Shown here: positions 57,699 through 64,000 of the stretch, piece by piece
How positions within the stretch are numbered: the stretch's first letter is position 1
Layout: every line of letters starts with the position of its first letter
Assembly (NCBI RefSeq): GCF_009739465.1
Contig: NZ_WHOM01000078.1
Span: forward strand, 228,133-292,132
DNA: 64,000 nucleotides
Reading direction: 5' to 3'
Source: Streptomyces apocyni
GTDB lineage: Bacteria; Actinomycetota; Actinomycetes; Streptomycetales; Streptomycetaceae
Made by a program: the position numbers and the translations under genes
Notes under the pieces: generated by a model
Databases searched by the model: none
What the model was told of the DNA's origin: nothing
What the model saw: the letters and a program-made list of their open reading frames with translations, nothing else

Positions 57699-57890
57699 GT
57701 GACCGAGTTCCAGTTCGTGAAGTCCAGCCACAGCACTTCCGGTGGGGAGTGTGTAGAGGTCGCCCGCAACATCCCCGGCACCGTGGCCGTCCGCGACTCC
57801 AAGAACCCCGACGGCCCGGTCCTGCACCTCACCCCCACCACCTGGGCCGCCTTCACCACACTCCTGCCCGCGCCCGCCCACCGCCAGTGA
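57699..57890 (+). CDS. DUF397 small protein (locus C)
   Basis: A 63-residue protein from GTG 57699, 3 nt after the XRE stop, exactly the spacing seen in locus A. FQFVKSSHSTSGGECVEVAR and VRDSKNPDGPVL are the DUF397 signature, followed by the tail TWAAFTTLLPAPAH. Presumed partner of the adjacent regulator. Confidence 0.88.
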   Translation: MTEFQFVKSSHSTSGGECVEVARNIPGTVAVRDSKNPDGPVLHLTPTTWAAFTTLLPAPAHRQ

Positions 57891-57939
57891 CGGGATAGCA
57901 CTCCACCAGTTCGGCGGCCTGCGGCATACGGAGCTGAGG

Positions 57940-58503
57940 TCACCGAGCCCCCTCGCAGGTCCTTCCCTCGGCTTCGGGCAGCGCCCTTTCGATGCTGGTG
58001 CGGGCTCCTTCGATCTGGCGGCTGTCGGTGTAGTAGCTGACCCAGCCGCCTGGTCGGTTCTCGATGACGAGGAGGACATGCTGACCGGGCTTGCTCGCCT
58101 CGTATCCGAGCTTCGCCGGGTCGGTGATGGTGAACTCGGCAAGCTCGTCGCCGGTAGCGGGCTTGAGCCATTTGCTGACGTTGAGGGTCAGGATGACGCG
58201 GTCATTCTGGGGGGCATCGCGTACGGAGTCGACGGTGCCTTCGGCCATGACCTTGGAACAGGCGATCCAGGTCGCGGGGTGGGTCTTGCCGCCTGTGTCG
58301 TCCCTGTCCTCGCCCGGTCCCTGGCCGAGGCCGTTCATGATGAATATGAAGACGCCCGCGAACGCTGCGGCGACGACCAGGGCCCTGATGAGATTGCGTC
58401 GTCTGCTTGCCGGTACGAAGCGATGGTCGGGCTCCCCGGCCTCGTCGCTGATCATGGCGAAGGCACGGCGTAGCCTGGCCTCGTCGGGCTCGGTGTGGTC
58501 CAT
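57940..58503 (-). CDS. Membrane protein with NTR/OB-like outer domain, candidate anti-sigma
   Basis: A 187-residue protein whose start overlaps the ECF sigma stop (TGATG). Residues 1-40 are cytoplasmic and acidic/basic (MDHTEPDEARLRRAFAMISD), one helix spans about 40-60 (LIRALVVAAAFAGVFIFIMNGL), and residues 65-187 lie outside. The outer part (CSKVMAEGTVDSVRD, VILTLNVSKWLKP, GQHVLLVIENRPGG) has the strand order of NTR/TIMP-like OB folds and resembles the 59090 protein. Coupling to sigma and the topology fit an anti-sigma factor, but no zinc-type HxxxCxxC motif is present; the assignment is tentative. Confidence 0.75.
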   Translation of the reverse strand: MDHTEPDEARLRRAFAMISDEAGEPDHRFVPASRRRNLIRALVVAAAFAGVFIFIMNGLGQGPGEDRDDTGGKTHPATWIACSKVMAEGTVDSVRDAPQNDRVILTLNVSKWLKPATGDELAEFTITDPAKLGYEASKPGQHVLLVIENRPGGWVSYYTDSRQIEGARTSIERALPEAEGRTCEGAR

Positions 58504-59009
58504 CAGATGACCTCGGTTTCTTGCAGGCGCGTGCTCAACGCTGCGACAGCGGTGTGGAGTCGGCTCTTGACCGTGCCTTCGGGTATCCGCAGAGCCCGCG
58601 CGATGTCCTTCACCGTCAGGTCGGTATGGAAGCGCAGGGTGAGGAGTTGGCGCTGGGCTGGGGACAGATCTTCCATGCCAGTGGCGATGGCCAGGGCCAA
58701 GACGCGGTCTTCCTCGGTGTAGCCGTCCGGTAGCTGCCTGGCCCAGCGGGCGGCCAGGCGTTCACGCAGACCCCTGTCGCGGGCCTGCCCACGATGCCAG
58801 TCGGCCGCGACGCGTGAGGCGACCACGGTGAGCCACGCTGAGAGATTGTGGATCTCCGGTTCGGCTTCGAGGAGCTTGAGGTGGACTTGCTGTACGCCGT
58901 CGTCAAGGTCCTGCCAGGGCACCCCGCCTAATGCCAGGACACCGCGTACCCGTCTGACGTGAGCCGCCTCCATTTCCGTTGGCGGAGTCGTGCCGACCGA
59001 TCTGGCCAT
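58503..59009 (-). CDS. ECF-type RNA polymerase sigma factor, with TTA codon
   Basis: A 168-residue sigma-70-family protein. Region 2: WQDLDDGVQQVHLKLLEA and NLSAWLTVVASRVAADWHRG; region 4: LSPAQRQLLTLRFHTDLTVK, RALRIPEGTVKSRLHTAVAA. There is no region 3 or extra domain. ATG 59009 follows GGGGACGC; an upstream extension of 21 codons is unlikely. Codon 27 (58929-58931) is TTA, predicting bldA-dependent synthesis. Third gene of a four-gene operon, 80 nt after the NTR-like gene, and coupled to the membrane protein after it. Confidence 0.92.
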   Translation of the reverse strand: MARSVGTTPPTEMEAAHVRRVRGVLALGGVPWQDLDDGVQQVHLKLLEAEPEIHNLSAWLTVVASRVAADWHRGQARDRGLRERLAARWARQLPDGYTEEDRVLALAIATGMEDLSPAQRQLLTLRFHTDLTVKDIARALRIPEGTVKSRLHTAVAALSTRLQETEVI

Positions 59010-59089
59010 CCGTCGCGTCCCCTCTCGTCCTGTGTCTTCTTCTAGGTCGCGGGAGCCGTGGGGAACGTTCAAAAGGACGGCACAGCCGG

Positions 59090-59872
59090 TCAGTCGCAGG
59101 CACTCTTAGCTTGGTACCGGGCCACGTCCGCCTTCTGGCCGGGTGTTGCCGCGTTCAGGGCCTTCACGAGGGCCTTTCCGTTCTGGCCTGCGAGTTTGTC
59201 CTCCAGGGACATGCCCGGTTCGTCTGCGGCGAGGGCTTGCCGGGCCTGTTCGGCGCTCTGGATACGGCCTTCCATCTCGCCTTCACCGATGGTTCCGTTG
59301 TCGTAAGGCACGACAGCGCCCTCGCCGAGGCTGTGCCACTGGGCAGGTTCGGGCTCATCACCTGGGGAGCACCTGGCTTCCTCCCAATCGATGGCCATCA
59401 GATAGCGGTGGCCCTTCTCGACCCGTGGCTGGCCCTCCATGGCCATCTTTCGATAGTTCTCACCGCCTTTGAACTGCCACCCCATCGAGGCACGCTTCCA
59501 GTGCGTGGGTGCAGGTTTGGAGGCCCCGTCCCGGGACCAAAGCACCTCGTCGATCCGCAAGGTCACCTCACGACCGGTCAGCCCTTCGCCCCGTTCGATC
59601 TCGATGGGCGCGGGCGGAGTGACGCGTTCGGCAACAGCCGTGACAGCCACGACATGGTCGGCGTAGGTCACCCACTCCTCGGCGGTCTGGCTGGGGCGCC
59701 GGTCCTTGCCGTGAGCGATCATCACGTGCTCTTGGCCGGTTGACGACTGTGCCTGCGTGTTGTCGGGACTGTCCTGGGTGACGACGAGCACGGTCGCGGC
59801 AGTGGCGGCAGCGACCATACCGACGGCAGCCATGCCCATGCATCGGTTCACCGAACGTCCTCCCGTGCTCAT
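59090..59872 (-). CDS. Exported protein with NTR/TIMP-like domain
   Basis: A 260-residue protein with an N-terminal hydrophobic helix (MAAVGMVAAATAATVLVV) that is either a signal anchor or a signal peptide. The following domain, ADHVVAVTAVAERV, EVTLRIDEVLWS, KGHRYLMAIDW, has the pattern of NTR-module OB folds (strand, xDxVxxVxDxxLxx, GxRYL). The C-terminal region is Ala/Gln/Glu-rich helical. It overlaps the stop of the metzincin gene (TGATG), so the two are coupled. TIMP inhibitors of metalloproteases share this fold; a role restraining the neighbouring protease is a hypothesis only. Confidence 0.75.
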   Translation of the reverse strand: MSTGGRSVNRCMGMAAVGMVAAATAATVLVVTQDSPDNTQAQSSTGQEHVMIAHGKDRRPSQTAEEWVTYADHVVAVTAVAERVTPPAPIEIERGEGLTGREVTLRIDEVLWSRDGASKPAPTHWKRASMGWQFKGGENYRKMAMEGQPRVEKGHRYLMAIDWEEARCSPGDEPEPAQWHSLGEGAVVPYDNGTIGEGEMEGRIQSAEQARQALAADEPGMSLEDKLAGQNGKALVKALNAATPGQKADVARYQAKSACD

Positions 59873-60561
59873 CAGTACGTCCTGTTGATATGGGCGGTGT
59901 TGTTGGCTCCGAGGTCGTAGTCGTAGCCCTTCCTGATCATGCAGCCGAGCTTGGGGTCCTCCGGGTTCTTCCTGGGGATCGCCTCATCACCGTGGACCAA
60001 GCCGACCGCGTGCCCGGTCTCATGGCAAGCGATACTGATGTCGTAGACCCCGTTGCCCCGGATGCGGATGTACTGCTGGTCGCACTCCCACTTGCCCAGA
60101 TTGCTGTCGCCGCCGTCGTCGCACCAGGTCATGCCCGCAGCATTCTCGCTCAGGTTGTCAGACCCCTCCTGGTAGATAATGTCGGTCTCGCCGTGCCCCT
60201 TGAACACAGGTGTGGAGTCATACTTGATGACCAAATCCGTCGGGGCGAACTCGTCCCTCATCGTCTCTTTCACCGCTGCCCGGTCCGGGGCCTCCAGTTT
60301 GTACTTTTTGTAACTGTCCATGTAGTAGTACACCTTGGCGTTGTCGGTGCGGCAGATATTGCCCCCATACTTCGCGGAGGTGCTGTAACAGCCCCACCGG
60401 CCGGGCCCGTCGGGGCCGACCGGCACCATGTTGTCCGTGTAGACCGCTGCTGCGTCTGCGGTTGCGTCGCTGTTGGCGGCGGACGCCTGGGGCATGACGG
60501 CGAGGGCCGCTAATGAGGCTGCGGCGGCGCCTATACGTAAGGCGTGTCTGGCGGTGGGCAT
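59872..60561 (-). CDS. Secreted metzincin-like metalloprotease, with TTA codon
   Basis: A 229-residue protein from ATG 60561 (GGGAAGGAA upstream). A Sec signal (MPTARHALRIGAAAASLAAL, cleavage near ASA, residue 29) precedes a domain with zinc site ACHETGHAVGLVHGDE, matching HExxHxxGxxH/D of metzincins, and six cysteines. ALL conserved ligands are present, so it should be active. TTA codon at residue 17 (60511-60513), within the signal peptide. First gene of the operon; the substrate is unknown. Confidence 0.85.
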   Translation of the reverse strand: MPTARHALRIGAAAASLAALAVMPQASAANSDATADAAAVYTDNMVPVGPDGPGRWGCYSTSAKYGGNICRTDNAKVYYYMDSYKKYKLEAPDRAAVKETMRDEFAPTDLVIKYDSTPVFKGHGETDIIYQEGSDNLSENAAGMTWCDDGGDSNLGKWECDQQYIRIRGNGVYDISIACHETGHAVGLVHGDEAIPRKNPEDPKLGCMIRKGYDYDLGANNTAHINRTY

Positions 60562-60608
60562 GTGGTTCCTTCCCGGCCGGCTGTGCGCGGTGTGACGAGA
60601 GCTGCGGG

Positions 60609-60633
60609 GACGGGCTGTATGGCGTGCGGTTCC
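60609..60633 (-). promoter_or_regulatory. Candidate ECF-type promoter of the metzincin/sigma operon
   Basis: On the minus strand GGAAC (60633-60629) is followed after exactly 16 nt by CGTC (60612-60609), the spacing and sequence of many ECF promoters. It would start transcription about 45 nt before the metzincin ATG, allowing autoregulation by the operon's own sigma factor. Confidence 0.5.
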
Positions 60634-60854
60634 GCGACGTTCTCGTACGCAACCACTGGGGCGGGAGTGGAGTAAGGAGAGAACCGGCCAGGCACGTCGG
60701 CGGACGCACCGGCAACGCACTCCCAGACCGGCCGTCTGTCACCTGGCATACATCACGGATGAAATCGCGGCATTCAGCGGTGACCATGCGAGAGCGGTGG
60801 CTACGGTGTCCAGCCAGGCGGACGCCCCGCCTCCGCACCCTCCCGAGGAGCCGC

Positions 60855-61541
60855 ATGCCCCGCTCGTCGCAGAACCTCCCCGAGTGCTGGGACACGTACA
60901 AGCCTCACAAGGGAGACGGCGAGCCGCCTGCCCCGGACGTCGATACCTTCGAGTGGACGCAGCACCCCGGCCACGGCCCCGCTGACGACTTCCTCGGCGG
61001 GCCGCGTACCGCGCTGGAGCTCGGCTCGGCGGAGGGCAGGGAAGCGGTTTTCCTCGCTCGCAAGGGCGTTGACGTGACCGCGCTGGATTTCTCCTCCGCC
61101 CAGGTGGAACGAGCACGTAGGTGGTGGGGCGGCGTCGATCACCTGCGGTTCGTGCACGCCGAGGCGTGTGACTTCCTGGCCAGCACTGATGCGACGTACG
61201 ACACGGTCTTCTCGATCTGGGGTGCCGTCTGGTTCACCGACCCGGGCAATCTCATTCCACTCGTCGCCAAGCGGCTCAACCCTGGCGGCGTCTTCGCCTT
61301 CAGCCAGGCGGAGCCCATCGAGGGCTACTACGGGCCGCAAGCGATGTACGGCAACGGGCTGTCGGGGCGCAAACTCACCGTCCTGCGGTGGAACTACGCT
61401 CCGGAGACGTGGGCCGACATCCTCAAGCGCGACGGCTTCACGGACGTCGACGCCCAGGTCCTGGCAGCCCCGGACCCGGCCGACGTGGGCACGCTGCTCG
61501 TGCGCGCCGTGTACCCGCTAGGTGAGTCCCCGGAGGAGTAG
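60855..61541 (+). CDS. Class I SAM-dependent methyltransferase
   Basis: A 228-residue protein from ATG 60855 (GAGGAG 4 nt upstream). Motif I: TALELGSAEGREAVFLARKG; motif II region: VDVTALDFSSAQVERARRW; DTVFSIWGAVWF and LNPGGVFAFSQ are motifs III-like. The TetR gene overlaps its 3' end by 24 bp on the other strand. The acceptor is unknown; small molecules are most common. Confidence 0.88.
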   Translation: MPRSSQNLPECWDTYKPHKGDGEPPAPDVDTFEWTQHPGHGPADDFLGGPRTALELGSAEGREAVFLARKGVDVTALDFSSAQVERARRWWGGVDHLRFVHAEACDFLASTDATYDTVFSIWGAVWFTDPGNLIPLVAKRLNPGGVFAFSQAEPIEGYYGPQAMYGNGLSGRKLTVLRWNYAPETWADILKRDGFTDVDAQVLAAPDPADVGTLLVRAVYPLGESPEE

Positions 61542-62099
61542 TTCGACCAGTCGGCGCGGGTCGTAGCGGGGGTCGCTGTCGCGGCCGATGCAGAGGTTGC
61601 CGATGCCGCGCATCAACTCGTAGGCGTGCGTACCAGGCCTGATTTCGCCCGCGTTGGCCGCAGCCTCGAGCAACTGCGCGCAGACAGGAACCAATCGGTC
61701 CAGGAAGTAGGCGTGCAGCGCGTCGAAGCCGCTGCTGTCCGATTGCATCGCGTTGGCGAGTCCGTGCTTGGTGACCAGGAAGTCGACGAAGAGGTCGATC
61801 CACTGCCGGAGCGCTGAGAGCGGGGAGTTGGCACTGGCCAGCAGGCTCGGGCCAGCCTCGGCGCAGGCCTCGACCTGGTGCCGGTAGACGGCGACGACGA
61901 GGTCCGCCCGGTTCGGGAAGTGGCGGTAGATCGTCCCTAGACCGACGCCTGCCTTGGCCGCGATCTCGCGGATCGGCGCGTCGACGCCGGAGGTGACGAA
62001 CACCGCGGCGGCTGCGGCGAGCAGCGTCTCCTGGTTGCGCTGCGCGTCGGCGCGTTTGCCTCGGGCGGGCACTTCGCCGGGCTGGCCTGTAGTGGGCAC
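61518..62099 (-). CDS. TetR-family repressor
   Basis: A 193-residue protein starting at GTG 62099. HTH: TLLAAAAAVFVTSGVDAPIR, EIAAKAGVGLGTIYRHFPNR; the C-terminal ligand-binding domain is of the TetR type. It is divergent from an alpha/beta hydrolase gene, and the gap holds two matching operators, so it likely represses both. Ligand unknown. Confidence 0.93.
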   Translation of the reverse strand: MPTTGQPGEVPARGKRADAQRNQETLLAAAAAVFVTSGVDAPIREIAAKAGVGLGTIYRHFPNRADLVVAVYRHQVEACAEAGPSLLASANSPLSALRQWIDLFVDFLVTKHGLANAMQSDSSGFDALHAYFLDRLVPVCAQLLEAAANAGEIRPGTHAYELMRGIGNLCIGRDSDPRYDPRRLVELLLRGLT

Positions 62100-62129
62100 C
62101 GCACTCTGTCCTTCCTGCCGTTGACTAAA

Positions 62130-62170
62130 CGGAACACTGTTCCGTATGTTAACCGGAACAGCGTTCCGGT
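62130..62170. promoter_or_regulatory. Twin TetR operators
   Basis: CGGAACACTGTTCCG (62130-62144) and ACCGGAACAGCGTTCCGGT (62152-62170) share the half-sites CGGAAC / GTTCCG and lie 24 bp centre to centre in the divergent gap, the classic arrangement for TetR autoregulation. Confidence 0.82.
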
Positions 62171-62213
62171 TTCAGGATAGCTGAGCCAAAAGGCCATTGA
62201 AGGGGAACAGCAC

Positions 62214-63149
62214 ATGAGTGAAACTGTCTTCTCGGTCAGTCCGGTGGTGCTCTCCGCTCCCGGCAGAGCCGTGGCCCTGGAGTTACGCGTCTCCGCGCCC
62301 GTGAGCGGGAGTGACCTGCCGGTCATCCTCCTCTCGCACGGTCAGGGGCACTCCAACAACCTCTCCTCGCTGAACGGCTACGCGCCCCTCGCCAACTTCT
62401 GGGCAGCGCACGGCTTCGTCGTCATCCAGCCCACCCACCTCAGCTCGACGACGCTGAGCCTCGACCCCAACACTCCCGGGGCGCCGATGTACTGGCGATC
62501 GCGCGCCGAGGACATGACGCGCATCCTCGACCAGCTCGACGTGATCGAGGCCGCCGTCCCAGAACTCCTCGGGCGACTGGACCGAAACAGGGTCGCCGTA
62601 GCCGGGCACTCGATGGGCGGGCACACCGCGAGCCTGCTGCTGGGCGCCCGGCTCACCGATCCGCACGACGGTACGGAGGTGAACCTGGCCGAGCCCCGGA
62701 TCAAGGCGGGTGTACTGCTTGCCGCGCCCGGCAAGGGTGGTGATGCCCTCACCGAATTCGTGGCCGAGAGCTACCCCTTCCTCCTGACCACGGACTTCTC
62801 CGAGATGACGACACCCGCGCTCGTGGTCGTTGGCGACAAGGACGTCTCTGGTCACCTGACGGTTCGGGGCCCGGGCTGGCACGCCGATCCGTACTTCCTC
62901 TCCCCGGGCCCCAAGGCCCTGCTCACCCTGTTTGACGCGGAGCACGGGCTCGGCGGGATCTCTGGGTACGACGTCGCCGAGACCACGGACGAGAGCCCCG
63001 AGCGAGTGTCCGCGGTCCAACGGCTCACCTGGGCCTACCTCCGCAGCACGCTCTACCCCAGTTCCGACTACCCCAGTTCCGACTGGCAGGCGGCGTGTGA
63101 CGCGCTGACGGGCGGTTCCGACCCGCTCGGACGGGTCGAGACCAAGTAA
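62214..63149 (+). CDS. alpha/beta hydrolase (chlorophyllase-like fold), with TTA codon
   Basis: A 311-residue protein. VILLSHGQGHSNNL, nucleophile elbow AGHSMGGHT and VVVGDKDVSG with a C-terminal His in AEHGLGG give a full Ser-Asp-His set. Codon 24 (62283-62285) is TTA, suggesting bldA control in addition to TetR. Near the 3' end a 15-bp duplication (63054-63083) encodes YPSSDYPSSD. AAGGGG lies upstream of the ATG. The divergent TetR regulator and its twin operators make it a likely inducible detoxification or catabolic esterase. Confidence 0.88.
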   Translation: MSETVFSVSPVVLSAPGRAVALELRVSAPVSGSDLPVILLSHGQGHSNNLSSLNGYAPLANFWAAHGFVVIQPTHLSSTTLSLDPNTPGAPMYWRSRAEDMTRILDQLDVIEAAVPELLGRLDRNRVAVAGHSMGGHTASLLLGARLTDPHDGTEVNLAEPRIKAGVLLAAPGKGGDALTEFVAESYPFLLTTDFSEMTTPALVVVGDKDVSGHLTVRGPGWHADPYFLSPGPKALLTLFDAEHGLGGISGYDVAETTDESPERVSAVQRLTWAYLRSTLYPSSDYPSSDWQAACDALTGGSDPLGRVETK

Positions 63150-63177
63150 GCCCGTAGCGGCGGGCGGAGGAAACGCA

Positions 63178-63216
63178 GAAGGGGTTCGGCACGCGTACCG
63201 CGCGCCGAACCCCTTC
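63178..63216. terminator. Bidirectional terminator after the hydrolase gene
   Basis: GAAGGGGTTCGGC (63178-63190) pairs with GCCGAACCCCTTC (63204-63216); T-rich flank follows on the plus strand. It lies between convergent hydrolase and bpa. Confidence 0.9.
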
Positions 63217-63246
63217 TTTCGTGTGTCTGTATCTGTATCTGTCGGC

Positions 63247-63804
63247 TTAGAGGTACGGGCCGCCCGTGCGGCCTGCCGCGTGGCCGTGTCCGTGTCCGTG
63301 GTCCTCGTCGTCGTCACCGACGCTGACGCCGGGCGGCAGGGCTCGGCGCATCTGCTCAAGCTGGGCGCGGGCCGCCATCTGCTGGGCGAAGAGGGTGGTT
63401 TGGATGCCATGGAAGAGGCCTTCGAGCCAGCCGACCAGCTGGGCCTGGGCGATGCGCAGCTCGGCATCGCTGGGGGTGGCCTCCTCCGTGAAGGGGAGGG
63501 AGAGGCGTTCCAGTTCCTCGACCAGTTCGGGGGCCAGCCCGTCCTCCAGCTCCCTGACCGAGCTGTGGTGGATCTCCTTGAGGCGGACCCTGCTGGCCTC
63601 GTCCAGAGGAGCCGCGCGTACTTCCTCAAGCAGCTGCTTGATCATGCTGCCGATCCGCATGACCTTGGCCGGTTGCTCGACCATGTCCGTCACCGGAACT
63701 TCGCGGGACTCGTCGTCTCCGCCGCCACCGAGGGCCATTCCGTCCTGGCCCACGACCAAGACCTGCGGATTCTCCTGCGACCTGTCGTTCCTCGGCATCT
63801 CCAT
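63247..63804 (-). CDS. bpa: Bacterial proteasome activator (Bpa/PafE family)
   Basis: A 185-residue protein of the DUF2587/Bpa family. The central helices (VMRIGSMIKQLLEEVRAAPL, VRLKEIHHSSVRELEDGL, QAQLVGWLEGLFHGIQTTLF) form the four-helix bundle that assembles into a dodecameric ring; it binds the proteasome via the C-terminal HbYX-like tail. Here the tail reads GGPYL; characterised mycobacterial Bpa ends GQYL. A His/Gly/Asp stretch (DEDHGHGHGH) precedes the tail. It stimulates ATP-independent degradation by the 20S core. ATG 63804 is preferred; 63798 is an alternative. Confidence 0.92.
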   Translation of the reverse strand: MEMPRNDRSQENPQVLVVGQDGMALGGGGDDESREVPVTDMVEQPAKVMRIGSMIKQLLEEVRAAPLDEASRVRLKEIHHSSVRELEDGLAPELVEELERLSLPFTEEATPSDAELRIAQAQLVGWLEGLFHGIQTTLFAQQMAARAQLEQMRRALPPGVSVGDDDEDHGHGHGHAAGRTGGPYL

Positions 63805-63936
63805 GCCGCCATTCTCTCGCACGTCTGCATCACATCACGGTGGTGCCCCCGTTCGCCGGTGATCCACCCTCCGTTGGGCGCAGGGGGAGCTCATATCGGC
63901 CGCTCACAGCCGCGCCCAGCCGCACCCAGCCACGCC

Positions 63937-64000
63937 TTACCCACGGCGAATCCGCAGGGCGAGGAAGGCCAGACCCAGGCCGATCAGGATCAGGCCGGTA
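63937..64000 (-). CDS. 3' end of a membrane-protein gene (partial)
   Basis: A minus-strand frame from the right edge reads TGLILIGLGLAFLALRIRRG and stops at TAA 63937-63939, the C-terminal helix and basic tail of a membrane protein. The rest lies beyond the window. Confidence 0.6.
   Translation of the reverse strand, partial: TGLILIGLGLAFLALRIRRG

Noticed and set aside
1..64000. tRNA, rRNA or riboswitch genes
   Set aside because: No cloverleaf-like or rRNA segments were recognised by eye in the intergenic regions; a covariance search was not possible.

Overview
The window is a piece of an actinobacterial chromosome, almost certainly Streptomyces: very high GC with codon-position bias, GTG/TTG starts, rare TTA codons, WhiJ/AbaA-type regulatory pairs, snapalysin, a proteasome activator (Bpa), a mycothiol-type maleylpyruvate isomerase homologue and bkd-type dehydrogenase genes. 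From memory the core gene order (metG, aspS, acyl-CoA dehydrogenase, M18 peptidase, Ser/Thr kinase pair, response regulator, bkdABC) resembles the central S. coelicolor chromosome; this was not checked by search.

Layout. 0-10 kb: flavin reductase, a daunorubicin-type ABC exporter, membrane proteins, two alpha/beta hydrolases, a lipoprotein, a membrane-anchored EEP-family protein and an FUSC-type membrane protein. 10-19 kb: metG, a vWA protein with a long Pro/Glu linker, a Tat-exported PhoX phosphatase behind a PHO box, and a LysR/snapalysin pair. 19-23.2 kb: accessory locus A, with an integrase relic, a DUF397/XRE-DUF5753 operon (the DUF397 gene is only 58 codons) and, divergent from it, an anti-sigma-type ATPase, an Rpn-like nuclease and a short protein with an Rpn-like tail. 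23-34 kb: aspS, a PAS/GAF/SpoIIE/HATPase phosphatase, an AI-2E-family permease, an SseB-like protein, pirin, acyl-CoA dehydrogenase and an M18 aminopeptidase. 34-37.4 kb: locus B, a mirror image of locus A. 37.4-39.7 kb: a gene-poor repeat island in which about 265-bp inverted repeats enclose one YunG-like gene. 39.7-56 kb: a serine hydrolase, a thioredoxin-NHL protein, a nitrilase-like amidase, MFS/GntR, two divergent Ser/Thr kinases, a PNPOx-like protein, a DevR-like regulator and bkdABC. 56-57.9 kb: locus C, a third ATPase/XRE/DUF397 set without a nuclease. 57.9-60.6 kb: a four-gene operon (metzincin protease, NTR-like protein, ECF sigma factor, membrane NTR-like protein). 60.8-64 kb: methyltransferase, a TetR/hydrolase pair with twin operators, and bpa.

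Main points of interest. (1) Loci A and B are mirror-image copies of one module (XRE+DUF397 divergent from ATPase+Rpn), and each Rpn gene carries a single TTA codon at a different position, suggesting bldA-dependent translation. (2) The metzincin/NTR/ECF operon has a GGAAC-N16-CGTC promoter candidate and TTA codons in its protease and sigma genes. (3) The inverted-repeat island around the YunG-like gene looks like an unclassified element. (4) Several operators fit their neighbours: an 11-nt-phased PHO box before phoX, a DevR/DosR-like box before the PNPOx-like gene, and twin TetR palindromes. Many convergent gene pairs are separated by long perfect hairpins.
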